Origin: an uncultured Hyphomicrobiales bacterium
Lineage (GTDB): Bacteria > Pseudomonadota > Alphaproteobacteria > Rhizobiales > Xanthobacteraceae
DNA: 52,457 nucleotides
NCBI GenBank assembly: GCA_903885555.1
Contig: CAISIV010000016.1
Span: forward strand, 1 to 52,457
Reading direction: 5' to 3'
Position numbers and translations under genes: made by a program. Numbering within the stretch: the first letter of the stretch is position 1; every line of letters begins with the position of its first letter. Shown one piece after another: positions 34,994-43,058 of the stretch. A model generated the notes under the pieces. The model had not been told where the DNA came from and searched no databases. It saw only the letters and a program-made list of their open reading frames with translations.

Positions 34994-35647
34994 ATGCTTC
35001 GCAAGATTTTGTTGGCTTCGGCCGCCCTGGTTGCCTTCGCTGGCGCCGCATCGGCCGCTGATATGCCGGCCCGCATGGCCACCAAGGCCGTGCCCTATGT
35101 CGCCCTGTACAACTGGACCGGCTTCTACGTCGGCGCCAACCTCGGCTACGGCTGGGGCCGCGCGTCGGACGATCTCGGCGTGACCAGCAGCATGAACGGC
35201 GTCATCGTCGGCGGTTAGATCGGCTACAACTGGCAGATGAACAACCTCGTCGTCGGTCTCGAAACCGACTTCCAGGGTTCGGGTCAGAAGCAGTCCACCA
35301 CGGCCGGCCTCTTCACTGGCACCGACCGCATCCGCTACTTCGGCACGGTCCGTGCCCGCCTCGGCTACGCCTGGGATCGCACCCTGCTCTACGTCACCGG
35401 CGGTTACGCCTACACCAACGTCGGCGTGGACCTCTCCGGCCCCGGCGGCGCGGTTTCGTCGAACACCACCAAGTCGGGTGGCACTGTCGGCGCCGGCCTC
35501 GAATACGCCTTCGCCGGTCCGTGGTCGGCCAAGCTCGAATACCTCTACGTCGACACCGGCACCCAGTCGGTCACTTTGCTCGGCGTCACCGACAACGTGC
35601 GCATCAAGAACCACATCGCGCGCGTTGGCGTGAACTACCACTTCTAA
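34994..35647 (+). pseudogene. Omp25/Omp31-like outer membrane porin interrupted by an in-frame TAG
   Basis: From ATG 34994 (GGAG 9 nt upstream) the product begins with a signal peptide (MLRKILLASAALVAFAGAASA, then ADMPAR) and the family's NWTGFYVGANLGYGWGRASD. At 35216-35218 a TAG replaces the glutamine expected in the conserved GG-Q-IGYNWQ motif, one C-to-T change from CAG. The same frame continues with IGYNWQMNNLVVGLETDFQGS to a normal C-terminal strand ending in Phe (RVGVNYHF) at 35647. All beta-strands are intact. It is either a fresh nonsense mutation, an error or suppressed at TAG. A weaker alternative start is ATG 34979. Confidence 0.88.
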
Positions 35648-35674
35648 GAAACAGCGGCGTCAAACCAACGACCC

Positions 35675-35706
35675 ATCCCGCCGGAGCGATCCGGCGGGAT
35701 TTTTTT
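35675..35706 (+). terminator. Terminator of the porin gene
   Basis: Perfect 11-bp arms atcccgccgga / tccggcgggat with a GCGA loop, then six T. Confidence 0.93.
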
Positions 35707-35743
35707 GTACCCACGGTACAATTTTACAAGTTATTTCAGTGGT

Positions 35744-35757
35744 TTGATCTGGCGCAA
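35744..35757. promoter_or_regulatory. FixK2/FNR-type box upstream of a 73-residue protein gene
   Basis: TTGATCTGGCGCAA fits the consensus exactly. Its centre is 41.5 nt upstream of the ATG at 35792, the class II activator distance if transcription starts at that A. Confidence 0.55.
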
Positions 35758-35791
35758 TGCGGCGGGCAAAGACCCGCGTTAGAGATTGAGC

Positions 35792-36013
35792 ATGGCCTCT
35801 GCCTCAAACCTTGCCCGGATTCCCAAAGAACCGCCTTTGCCGAACTCGGCGAAAGTCGTTCAACGTTTGCTGGCGCATGCCCGGCTATGCCGGGAGATCG
35901 CCGCGCAAAGCTGGAACGAAGACAGCAGAATAAGGCTGGAGGAACTGGCTGCGGCCTGCGTGCGGGCTGCCGGCTCTACGGATGAGCCGCCTCCCTCAGG
36001 GCAATTGCACTAA
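35792..36013 (+). CDS. Small helical protein under a FixK-type box
   Basis: A 73-residue protein (ATG 35792; a TTG six bases earlier is possible). The core AHARLCREIAAQSWNEDSRIRLEELAAACVRAA forms two amphipathic helices and resembles small uncharacterised proteins common in Bradyrhizobium relatives. No ribosome site is seen, which would fit a leaderless mRNA. The function is unknown. Confidence 0.65.
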   Translation: MASASNLARIPKEPPLPNSAKVVQRLLAHARLCREIAAQSWNEDSRIRLEELAAACVRAAGSTDEPPPSGQLH

Positions 36014-36141
36014 AACCTCGCCGCTGTTGCTCCAATTTGAGACAGCGATGCAGCGCCGCCACAGTCGGCAACAACCGCTCGGCCTTCCCCTAATATCCGT
36101 TAACCATACCTTCCCCGAATTCACCCGATCCGCATAAGATT

Positions 36142-36159
36142 GGTTAACGTCCGTTAACC
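36142..36159. promoter_or_regulatory. GGTTAAC-N4-GTTAACC palindrome with a further half-site
   Basis: A perfect inverted repeat with 7-bp arms around GTCC, 44 nt before the ATG at 36203. An extra GTTAACC half-site lies at 36099-36105. It has the same architecture as 24719-24734. Confidence 0.45.
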
Positions 36160-36202
36160 ACTTTCCGCGGGTAACGGAATGCGGACGTGAATGGGGTTGG
36201 TT

Positions 36203-36739
36203 ATGCGTTTTCGGGGCCTGTTGCTCTGCGCGACTTTGCTGGTGTCCGGCGTTTCGTCGGCCTCCGCGACGATGCGCATCGCCGAAGATCGCGGCGGCCA
36301 GATCGGCCAATACCTGCAAGCCTTCGGCATGTTGCGCACGTCCGGCGAACGCGTCGTCATTGACGGCAACTGCCTGTCGGCCTGCACGCTGGTGCTCGGC
36401 ATCATTCCGCCCTCGAAGATCTGCGCGACGCCGCGTGCGCGCCTCGGCTTCCACGCTGCCTGGATGCCGGATGGCGAAGGCCGTGTGGTTACGAGCCCGA
36501 TGGGCACGCAGGCTTTGTGGAATATCTATCCGAACAATGTGCGCCGCTGGATCAGCCGCAACGGCGGGCTGTCGCGCAAGATGATCTTCATGCAGGGCCG
36601 TGAGCTCAACAGCTACATCGCGAGCTGCGAGCAGCCCTCGCGCAGCACCAAAGCCAATACCAAGGCCAAATCAGACCGGCGCATCACCACCGGCTCGATA
36701 CGCTACGAACGCACAAGCTCCGCCAGCGACCGCCGCTAG
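36203..36739 (+). CDS. Periplasmic ClpP/crotonase-like protein
   Basis: About 178 residues from ATG 36203 (GGGG 7 nt upstream; ATG 36191 is an alternative). It has a signal peptide (cleavage after SSASA), then GGQIGQYLQAFGMLRTSGERVVIDGNCLSACTLVLG, which matches the predicted periplasmic ClpP-like fold with a possible catalytic serine in CLSACT. The C-terminal tail is basic and Ser/Thr-rich. The substrate is not known. Its last 69 nt overlap the end of the convergent MFS gene. Confidence 0.75.
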   Translation: MRFRGLLLCATLLVSGVSSASATMRIAEDRGGQIGQYLQAFGMLRTSGERVVIDGNCLSACTLVLGIIPPSKICATPRARLGFHAAWMPDGEGRVVTSPMGTQALWNIYPNNVRRWISRNGGLSRKMIFMQGRELNSYIASCEQPSRSTKANTKAKSDRRITTGSIRYERTSSASDRR

Positions 36740-37861
36740 CGCCATCGCCATAAAGGCGAAGCTGCCGAAGGTTTCGAACAACAAACCCGATAGTGCCATC
36801 GCGCCGGCCATGACGAGGCCCATCGCGATCGCCAGATAACCTTGCGCCGTGGCGCTTTGTCCCGGCGGCGCATGACGCGCGACAAATCCGATGGCGCCGA
36901 GATGCGTGGCGCCGAACGACAGCGCGTGCAGCAGCATCAGCAACGGCAACACCAGCACCGGCGGATCGAACGCCATGCCGGCCCAGCGCAACGCCGCGCC
37001 GCCTGCCCCCACCATCATCAGCACCGTCGGCGTAAACAGCGGCGGCAGTCTTCCCGAAAAAGCAAACAGCACGATCTCGGCGGCGACGCCGAGCGCCCAT
37101 AGCGCCGCGATGGTGGTGCCGTCCATGCCATGGGCGCGCCATTGCATCGCGGTGAAGCCGTAGAACATCGCGTGACTGCCCTGGATCAGACTCGATCCAA
37201 CCACCACGGCGATGAACACCGGATCGCGCAACAGCTTGCGGCGCACCGGCAGCAGCGGGTCGGTGGCATGCGCCGCGACCGAGACCGGCATCAGCGCCAA
37301 TGACGCCAGCAAAGTCGTGCCGCTCGCCGCGACGATCATCCAGATGATGTGACGCGGCGCGATGAGGTCGGCGGCAACACCTGCGATCAGATTGCCGGCG
37401 ATGAATGTCGCCGAGCCCCACAGCCGCACCGGACCGTAGGCTTTGCCGCGCTGGGTCAAGCCCTTGAACGCATAGGTCTCCGACAGCGGCATCAGCGGCG
37501 TGAAGCCGATCGAGGCGAATGAGTAAGCGAGCAGGATCGCCACCGCGCCTTCCGCCAGGCCCATCAGGCCATAGCCGACGGCGGCAAAACAGGCGGCGAT
37601 GATGATGCCGAGCCGCAAGGCGTCATGCCGGTCGGCCGCCCGCGTCGCCAGCGGAATGGTGATCACCCGCAGCAGCATCGGCGCCGCCAGCATGATCCCG
37701 ATGGTGGCCGGGTCCAGCCCCTTGGCCGCCATCCAGACCGGCAAAAACGGCTGGGTGATGCCGGCGACGATGAAAAACGCCCCATAAAGCGCCGAAAGCC
37801 GCGGCGTAAAGCCGATATCGATCAAGGGGGAAGGCCGCATGGCGCCGGGGGCATCTTTCAC
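36671..37861 (-). CDS. MFS transporter, HcaT/MFS_1-like
   Basis: A 396-residue carrier with 12 predicted membrane helices (first: SALYGAFFIVAGITQPFLPVWMAA). The LMPLSETYAFKG and RLWGSATFIAGNLIAG segments resemble the 3-phenylpropionate transporter (HcaT) group. The start used is GTG 37861; ATG 37841 removes 7 residues. Its end overlaps the convergent ClpP-like gene by 69 nt. Substrate unknown. Confidence 0.85.
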   Translation of the reverse strand: MKDAPGAMRPSPLIDIGFTPRLSALYGAFFIVAGITQPFLPVWMAAKGLDPATIGIMLAAPMLLRVITIPLATRAADRHDALRLGIIIAACFAAVGYGLMGLAEGAVAILLAYSFASIGFTPLMPLSETYAFKGLTQRGKAYGPVRLWGSATFIAGNLIAGVAADLIAPRHIIWMIVAASGTTLLASLALMPVSVAAHATDPLLPVRRKLLRDPVFIAVVVGSSLIQGSHAMFYGFTAMQWRAHGMDGTTIAALWALGVAAEIVLFAFSGRLPPLFTPTVLMMVGAGGAALRWAGMAFDPPVLVLPLLMLLHALSFGATHLGAIGFVARHAPPGQSATAQGYLAIAMGLVMAGAMALSGLLFETFGSFAFMAMALAAVAGGACAFVAYRAGGDAPV

Positions 37862-37929
37862 AAAACTGTATGGCAGCTAGCCGAATCAAGCAGTCTGATT
37901 GATAAACTGGCAGCCTAAGGAATGCACTG

Positions 37930-39171
37930 ATGGCGACCCGCTCGCTGGCAACCGATAAATCCGCGACCGGCCCTTCCGGGGTCCTGCGCGAAGAGGACTA
38001 CCGCACGTTCTGTGCGGCTCTGGAATCGACGCAGCGCGGCCGCGACTTCCTCGCCGAATATGCGCGGCGCAACCGCAACGCCGATACCGAGATGCTGCTC
38101 GACTCGCTCGACCGCATCGAGACCATGATGAAGGCCGAGGGCAAGGCGCACGACCGGCTGCGCGACGAATTGCGCGTTCTGCTGATCGCCATTCGCCTGG
38201 CGCGCCCCGACATCAACTCCGCCACCGCGCTGACCAAGGCCGCCCGTCTCGTCGATCTGCTCGACCTGATGGAAACCCGCATCGACGCGATGGTCGAGAA
38301 CAAGGATCTCAAGCCGATTACGGAAGAGCCATTGCCGGCTTTTGCATTGGCGCCGGCAGCGCTCAGCGTCGTGCCGCTTTCCGACGAACCGGAATTGCCG
38401 ATCCCGTCGGTCACCGCGACGCTGCCGCCGCCGATCTCGCTGGTGCAGGAGCCGGCCAGGGTTGTGATCAAGCCGCTGCCGCTCTCTCACGAAGGCCAGG
38501 AACTCGCGATACAGGCGCTGGCGAAACTGGAAATTCCGGAAGCGCCCAAGGAGGCACCCAAGCAAGCACTTCCGCAGCAGGAATTGCCAAAGCAGGAATT
38601 GCCAAAGCTGGAAGCGCCGCAGCAGGAAGCATTCCAGGAAACGCCGAAGCAAGTATTGCAGCAAGCGCCCGCGAAGCAGGGGCCGCTGAAGCAGGAACTG
38701 ACGGAAGACGAGTGGGCGCAGCTCGAAATTCTCAATCGGCCGCGGTCCAAGACGAACACACAAGCCGACCCCTACGATCTCTGGGAGCCGGCCGTGGAAG
38801 CGCCCGCCGCGCCGGTTGTCGCCGCAGCGACGCCTGAGCCGCCGCCTGCACCCGAGCCAGCAGCGTCAGAGCCTGCTGCGCCGGAAAAATGGCTGCCGGA
38901 TTTCGGCGACGCGCCGGAGATCATCCACACCAAGCCGGTGACCGCGGCCGCTTTCATGCCGGAAGTCACCTTCGTCAGCGCACAGACACGCACGGTGACC
39001 GCTGAAACCAAAATGGAGACGGCCATTGTCGACGTGGCCGTCGCCACCGTCGTCACCGCCGCTGCCGAAAGCGTCGCCGCGCCTACGGCCAGAGCCGTGC
39101 CGCCGCGCAACGATCCGCTCGCCGCGATCATGTCGCTGAGCGAAGCCGAACGGATTGCGTTGTTTACGTAA
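37930..39171 (+). CDS. Hypothetical protein with Lys/Gln/Pro-rich repeats
   Basis: A 413-residue protein. Residues about 18-125 form a conserved helical domain (LREEDYRTFCAALESTQRGRDFLAEYARRNRNADTEMLLDSLDRIETMM), found at the N-terminus of uncharacterised alphaproteobacterial proteins. Residues about 140-400 are low-complexity, Pro/Ala/Glu/Gln-rich and probably disordered, with QELPK-type repeats. A short hydrophobic end (DPLAAIMSLSEAERIALFT) closes it. Possibly a scaffold; no function assigned. Confidence 0.75.
   Translation: MATRSLATDKSATGPSGVLREEDYRTFCAALESTQRGRDFLAEYARRNRNADTEMLLDSLDRIETMMKAEGKAHDRLRDELRVLLIAIRLARPDINSATALTKAARLVDLLDLMETRIDAMVENKDLKPITEEPLPAFALAPAALSVVPLSDEPELPIPSVTATLPPPISLVQEPARVVIKPLPLSHEGQELAIQALAKLEIPEAPKEAPKQALPQQELPKQELPKLEAPQQEAFQETPKQVLQQAPAKQGPLKQELTEDEWAQLEILNRPRSKTNTQADPYDLWEPAVEAPAAPVVAAATPEPPPAPEPAASEPAAPEKWLPDFGDAPEIIHTKPVTAAAFMPEVTFVSAQTRTVTAETKMETAIVDVAVATVVTAAAESVAAPTARAVPPRNDPLAAIMSLSEAERIALFT
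38578..38607 (+). repeat. 15-bp tandem repeat, two copies
   Basis: caggaattgccaaag occurs twice head to tail and encodes QELPK QELPK in frame. Related imperfect copies flank it. Copy number could vary by slippage without breaking the frame. Confidence 0.7.
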
Positions 39172-39177
39172 GGGGCG

Positions 39178-40170
39178 TCAGCCCGCGATCAGCTTCGCGA
39201 ACAATTCCGTATCGACATTACCGCCGGACAAAATCGCGACAACGACCTTGCCCTTGATGTCGACTTTGCCCGCCAGCAGCGCGGCCAGCCCGATGGCGCC
39301 GCCGGGCTCCACCACCAGCTTCAACTCCTCGAAGGCGTAACGCACCGCGCGGCCGACTTCGGCGTCGGTGGCGGAAATGCCCTGCCCGATCAGCTTTGAG
39401 GTAATCGGAAACGTCAGTTCGCCCGGCGTCGCCGTCATCAGCGCATCGCAGATCGTGCCGCTCATGCGCACATTGGCCTCTCGTTTGCCGCTCACAAACG
39501 AACGCGCGGTGTCGTCGAAGCCGTCCGGCTCGGCGGTGTAGAACTTCGCCGAGGCGACGCGCGATTTGACGCCGAGTGAAATGCCGGCGGCCAGGCCCCC
39601 GCCCGAGGCACCCACCACCACGATCTCCGGCGTCAGCCCGCGCTCGGCCAGTTGCTCGACGATCTCGACGCCGATGGTGCCTTGGCCTGCGATGATCAGC
39701 GGATCGTCATAGGGCGGCACCAAAGTCGCGCCGCGCTCGTTGACGAGCTTCATGGCAATCGCCGCACGATCTTCCGTGTTGCGGTCGTAGCCGATCACTT
39801 CCGCGCCGAGCGCTTCAGTGCGCAGCCGCTTGGCGCGCGGCGCGTCCGACGGCATGACGATGGTGGCGCGCATCCCTAAGAGCTTTGCCGCCGCCGCCAC
39901 GCCCTGCGCGTGATTGCCGGACGAATACGCCACCACACCGGCGGCGCGTTTCTCAAGCGGGATCGACGAAATCTTGTTGTAGGCGCCGCGGAACTTGAAC
40001 GAGCCGGTGCGCTGCAGCGTCTCGGCTTTAAGAAACACCTTCGCGCCGAGCAGGTCGTCCAATACCGCCGCATTGATCAGCGGGGTTCGAACGGCAACGC
40101 CAAGCAGCCGTTTGGCGGCTGCGTCGATGTCGGCGGCGGTCGGCAGAATCGTCGTGTCGAGGATGCCCAT
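39178..40170 (-). CDS. Threonine dehydratase / serine racemase-like PLP enzyme
   Basis: A 330-residue fold-type II PLP enzyme. The PLP lysine is Lys59 in TGSFKFRGAYN, the phosphate loop is VVGASGGGLAAGIS, and the asparagine loop SSGNHAQGVA is present. There is no C-terminal ACT domain, so it fits catabolic threonine deaminase, serine racemase or 3-hydroxyaspartate lyase rather than allosteric IlvA. The end lies 7 nt from the preceding convergent gene. Confidence 0.9.
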   Translation of the reverse strand: MGILDTTILPTAADIDAAAKRLLGVAVRTPLINAAVLDDLLGAKVFLKAETLQRTGSFKFRGAYNKISSIPLEKRAAGVVAYSSGNHAQGVAAAAKLLGMRATIVMPSDAPRAKRLRTEALGAEVIGYDRNTEDRAAIAMKLVNERGATLVPPYDDPLIIAGQGTIGVEIVEQLAERGLTPEIVVVGASGGGLAAGISLGVKSRVASAKFYTAEPDGFDDTARSFVSGKREANVRMSGTICDALMTATPGELTFPITSKLIGQGISATDAEVGRAVRYAFEELKLVVEPGGAIGLAALLAGKVDIKGKVVVAILSGGNVDTELFAKLIAG

Positions 40171-40229
40171 GGGGCAAGGCTAGCGCTGCAGCCCTTGGCT
40201 GTCACCAGCCACGAAGCTATGGAACACGG

Positions 40230-41327
40230 CTATCGCGCCGCGGAGTGCCGCCGCTGCCGCGCGCTGTCGAATAGCATCTTCAGCCGCTCTTTGCGGGTTT
40301 TCTTTTCACGCCAGGCCCGCGCGCCTTCGGTCACGTGATCGAGGAAAGTCTGCGCGCAGGCCTGCCAGGTCAGCCGTTCGGCAAAGGCGCGGCAGGCCGC
40401 GCCGTCGAGTTCCAGCGCCTGCAGACATGCGCGCCGCAAATCCGCATCTATTTTTCCGACCGGCGCATCTCCAATGACGTCGCGCGGCGCCGCCGCCGGG
40501 AACGTCGCGACCGGCACACCGCTGGCCAAAGCCTCCAGCAGCACCAGTCCGAACGTGTCGGTCAGACTCGGGAACACGAACACATCGGCGGACGCATAAT
40601 ACTCCGCCAGTTCCTCGCCGTGCCGGGAACCGGCGAACACCACGTCGGGATAGGTCTTGGCAAGCGCGTTGCGCGCCGGACCGTCGCCGACCACCAGCTT
40701 GGTGCCGGGCAGATCGAGCTTGAGAAATTCCTCGAGATTCTTTTCCACCGCGACACGGCCGACGGTGAGAAAGATCGGCCGCGGCAGATTGAGACCCTTG
40801 CGCCGCTTTGGATTGAACAATTGCGCGTCGACGCCGCGCGACCACAGCTTCACATTGCGAAAGCCGCGATCGATCAGTTCCTGCTGCAAGGTCGGCGTCG
40901 CCGCCAGCACCGCCGCGCTCTGCGCATGAAAGCGCCGCAGCCAGGCCCACGACAGCTCCCTCGTCCAGCGCCGCGGCAGCGGCAGACGCTCGGCCAGATA
41001 ATCGGGAAAGCGCGTGTGAAAGCTGGTGGTGAACGGCATGCCGCGCTTGATGCAGACGCGGCGCACGGCGTGACCGATCGGACCTTCGGTGGCGATGTGC
41101 ACGCACTCGGCACGCGTGCGGTCGAGCCTGCGCTCGATATCGCCCGGGCCGGTCAGCGCCAGCCGGATTTCCGGATAGCCCGGCATCGGTAGCGAACGAA
41201 AGCCTTGCGGGCTCAAGAATTCCAGATCGGCGCCGAGTGCACTGGCCTCGTGCGCCACCTGACCGAGCGTGCGCACGACACCGTTGACCTGCGGGTGCCA
41301 CGCATCGGTGGCGACGAGAATCTTCAT
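40230..41327 (-). CDS. GT4-family glycosyltransferase (MgtA/SqdX-like)
   Basis: A 365-residue glycosyltransferase from ATG 41327 (MKILVATDAWHPQVNGVVRTL, the usual GT4 opening). The donor-site region is VFPSLTDTFGLVLLEALASGVPVA, with Asp where many family members have the first Glu of EX7E, as in MgtA- and SqdX-like lipid glycosyltransferases. Its start overlaps the stop of the metallophosphoesterase gene by 4 nt, so the two are translationally coupled. A glycolipid product in the inner membrane is likely. Confidence 0.88.
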   Translation of the reverse strand: MKILVATDAWHPQVNGVVRTLGQVAHEASALGADLEFLSPQGFRSLPMPGYPEIRLALTGPGDIERRLDRTRAECVHIATEGPIGHAVRRVCIKRGMPFTTSFHTRFPDYLAERLPLPRRWTRELSWAWLRRFHAQSAAVLAATPTLQQELIDRGFRNVKLWSRGVDAQLFNPKRRKGLNLPRPIFLTVGRVAVEKNLEEFLKLDLPGTKLVVGDGPARNALAKTYPDVVFAGSRHGEELAEYYASADVFVFPSLTDTFGLVLLEALASGVPVATFPAAAPRDVIGDAPVGKIDADLRRACLQALELDGAACRAFAERLTWQACAQTFLDHVTEGARAWREKKTRKERLKMLFDSARQRRHSAAR

Positions 41328-42211
41328 GCGGCCTTCTGCGGCGCGGCGAGTTGCGGAACGGTCAGTCCCTGTTCGTCGCCGGATCTGGTCCAGGTGATGA
41401 TCTCGAACTGGCCGTCGTCGCGCTCGCCGATCGCCGTGCAGCTTTCGACCCAGTCGCCGCTGTTGATATAGCGCAACCCGAAATCGTCGTGGATGGCCGG
41501 CGTATGAATGTGGCCGCAGATCACGCCGTCGACCTGATGATGCTTGGCCTCGGTCGCCAGCGCCTTCTCGAAGGCGCCGATATAGTTGACCGCGTTCTTG
41601 ACCTTCAGCTTGGCCCATTTCGACAGCGACCAGTAGGGCCGGCCGAAGATGCGGCGCAATCCGTTGAACACACGGTTGGCGGTCAGCGCGAAGTCGTAAG
41701 CCTTGTCGCCCAGCAGTGCGAGCCAGCGCGCCTGCGTCACAACGAGATCGAACATGTCGCCATGCACGACCAGAAAGCGTTTGCCGTCGGCGGCGACGTG
41801 GATGGCGTTCTCCACCACCTCGATGCCGCCGAAATGCGTGCCGTAATAGCCGCGCAAAAATTCGTCGTGATTGCCGGGGATGTAGATCAGCCGCGCGCCC
41901 TTGCGCGCCTGACGCAGCAGCTTCTGCACCACGTCGTTATGCGCCTGCGGCCAGTACCATGACGAGCGCAGCGCCCAGCCGTCGACGATGTCGCCGACCA
42001 GATACATGGTGTCGGCTTCGTGGTGGCGGAGAAAATCGAGGAGTTTGTCGGCCTGACATCCGCGCGTGCCGAGATGCACGTCCGAGATGAAGAGCGCGCG
42101 AAAGCGCTTCGGGACGGGTTCCGTCACGACGCGCTCATTCCAAATGGCATTTCCATGTGCGATGTCTTTAGTGCGTTTCGGTTTCAGTTTTGTGACAGCG
42201 CTATTAACCAC
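41324..42211 (-). CDS. UDP-2,3-diacylglucosamine hydrolase-like metallophosphoesterase
   Basis: A 295-residue calcineurin-like phosphoesterase with all metal motifs: DVHLG (Asp44, His46), GDIVDGW, GNHDE, HGDMFD and GHIHTP. The overall pattern is of the LpxH-like group (COG2908), and it is about 50 residues longer than typical LpxH, mainly at the N-terminus. It is coupled to the GT4 gene, and a lipid methyltransferase gene precedes it by 20 nt, suggesting an envelope-lipid operon. Whether it acts in lipid A or on another UDP- or lipid-phosphate is open. Confidence 0.85.
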   Translation of the reverse strand: MVNSAVTKLKPKRTKDIAHGNAIWNERVVTEPVPKRFRALFISDVHLGTRGCQADKLLDFLRHHEADTMYLVGDIVDGWALRSSWYWPQAHNDVVQKLLRQARKGARLIYIPGNHDEFLRGYYGTHFGGIEVVENAIHVAADGKRFLVVHGDMFDLVVTQARWLALLGDKAYDFALTANRVFNGLRRIFGRPYWSLSKWAKLKVKNAVNYIGAFEKALATEAKHHQVDGVICGHIHTPAIHDDFGLRYINSGDWVESCTAIGERDDGQFEIITWTRSGDEQGLTVPQLAAPQKAA

Positions 42212-42231
42212 TTACCAACACGATTGACCGC

Positions 42232-42936
42232 TCACGCCGCAACGCTGTGCTGCTCGAGACGCTTGAACCGTACCAGCGTGTAGACGCCGAACGGCTTGAC
42301 CTTGCGCCGCTCGATCAGTTCGGCGCCGCCGTGGCCTGTCGCCCAGTCGGCAAGCCGCTGGAACGGAAACTCGGGACGCAAGCCGACCGCATGCGCTTTC
42401 TTCGCCAGCAGGCGTTCGACCGCGGCGGCAAAGCCGCGCTCGGAATACAGATGATTGACGAGAATGATCTGCCCGCCCGGCTTGACCACCCGCGCGCATT
42501 CGGAGAGCACGCGCTCGGGATCCTGCACCAGCGTGATGACGAACTGCCCGACCACGCAATCGAAGCTCGCGTCGTCGAAGCGCAGTTTGTGCGCGTCCAT
42601 CACCGCCAGTCCTTTGACGAAAGGATAGCGCCCGCTGGCAGCGCGGATGCGCGCCCGCGCGATCATCGGCTCGGAAATGTCGATGCCGGTGATCTCGGTG
42701 GACGAGTCGTAATCGTCGAACGACAGGCCGGTACCGACGCCGATTTCCAGAATCTGTCCGCCGCATTCGCGCGCCGCCTGCGCCGCGGCACGCCGGCCGT
42801 TGAGGAAGATCGGCCCGCACAGCGCGTCGTAGATCGGCGCCCAGTGCGCGTAGGCATTCTCCATCACCCGGCTTTCGGGATCGCGCGGCGAACGGCTGGA
42901 CATCGGGAACCTCGAATCGCTTTGTTTTGACGCCAC
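42232..42936 (-). CDS. PmtA-like phospholipid N-methyltransferase
   Basis: A 234-residue SAM methyltransferase. The start ENAYAHWAPIYDALCGPIFLNGRRAA and the motif ILEIGVGTGLSFDDYDSSTEITGID closely match rhizobial PmtA enzymes that methylate phosphatidylethanolamine to phosphatidylcholine. A soluble, membrane-peripheral protein is expected. It is first in a leftward run with the metallophosphoesterase and GT4 genes. Confidence 0.85.
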   Translation of the reverse strand: MASKQSDSRFPMSSRSPRDPESRVMENAYAHWAPIYDALCGPIFLNGRRAAAQAARECGGQILEIGVGTGLSFDDYDSSTEITGIDISEPMIARARIRAASGRYPFVKGLAVMDAHKLRFDDASFDCVVGQFVITLVQDPERVLSECARVVKPGGQIILVNHLYSERGFAAAVERLLAKKAHAVGLRPEFPFQRLADWATGHGGAELIERRKVKPFGVYTLVRFKRLEQHSVAA

Positions 42937-43058
42937 GGAGGTACCAAGCGATTGCTACAGTCCCGCGACAGCGCCGCACCCTTGACGCGTGCGGCGGGGC
43001 CACTAACACTCAGCCTTCATAAAAGCGTCACGCCTCAGAAACACCTAGGGAAGTCAAA

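Noticed and set aside
38520-38720. CRISPR-like or minisatellite array
   Set aside because: Only a 15-bp unit twice plus imperfect copies, in frame within a coding region; no spacers.
40230-41618. Longer GT4 protein starting at 41618
   Set aside because: The extension overlaps the metallophosphoesterase gene in another frame and lacks similarity to GT4; the ATG at 41327 gives the normal start.
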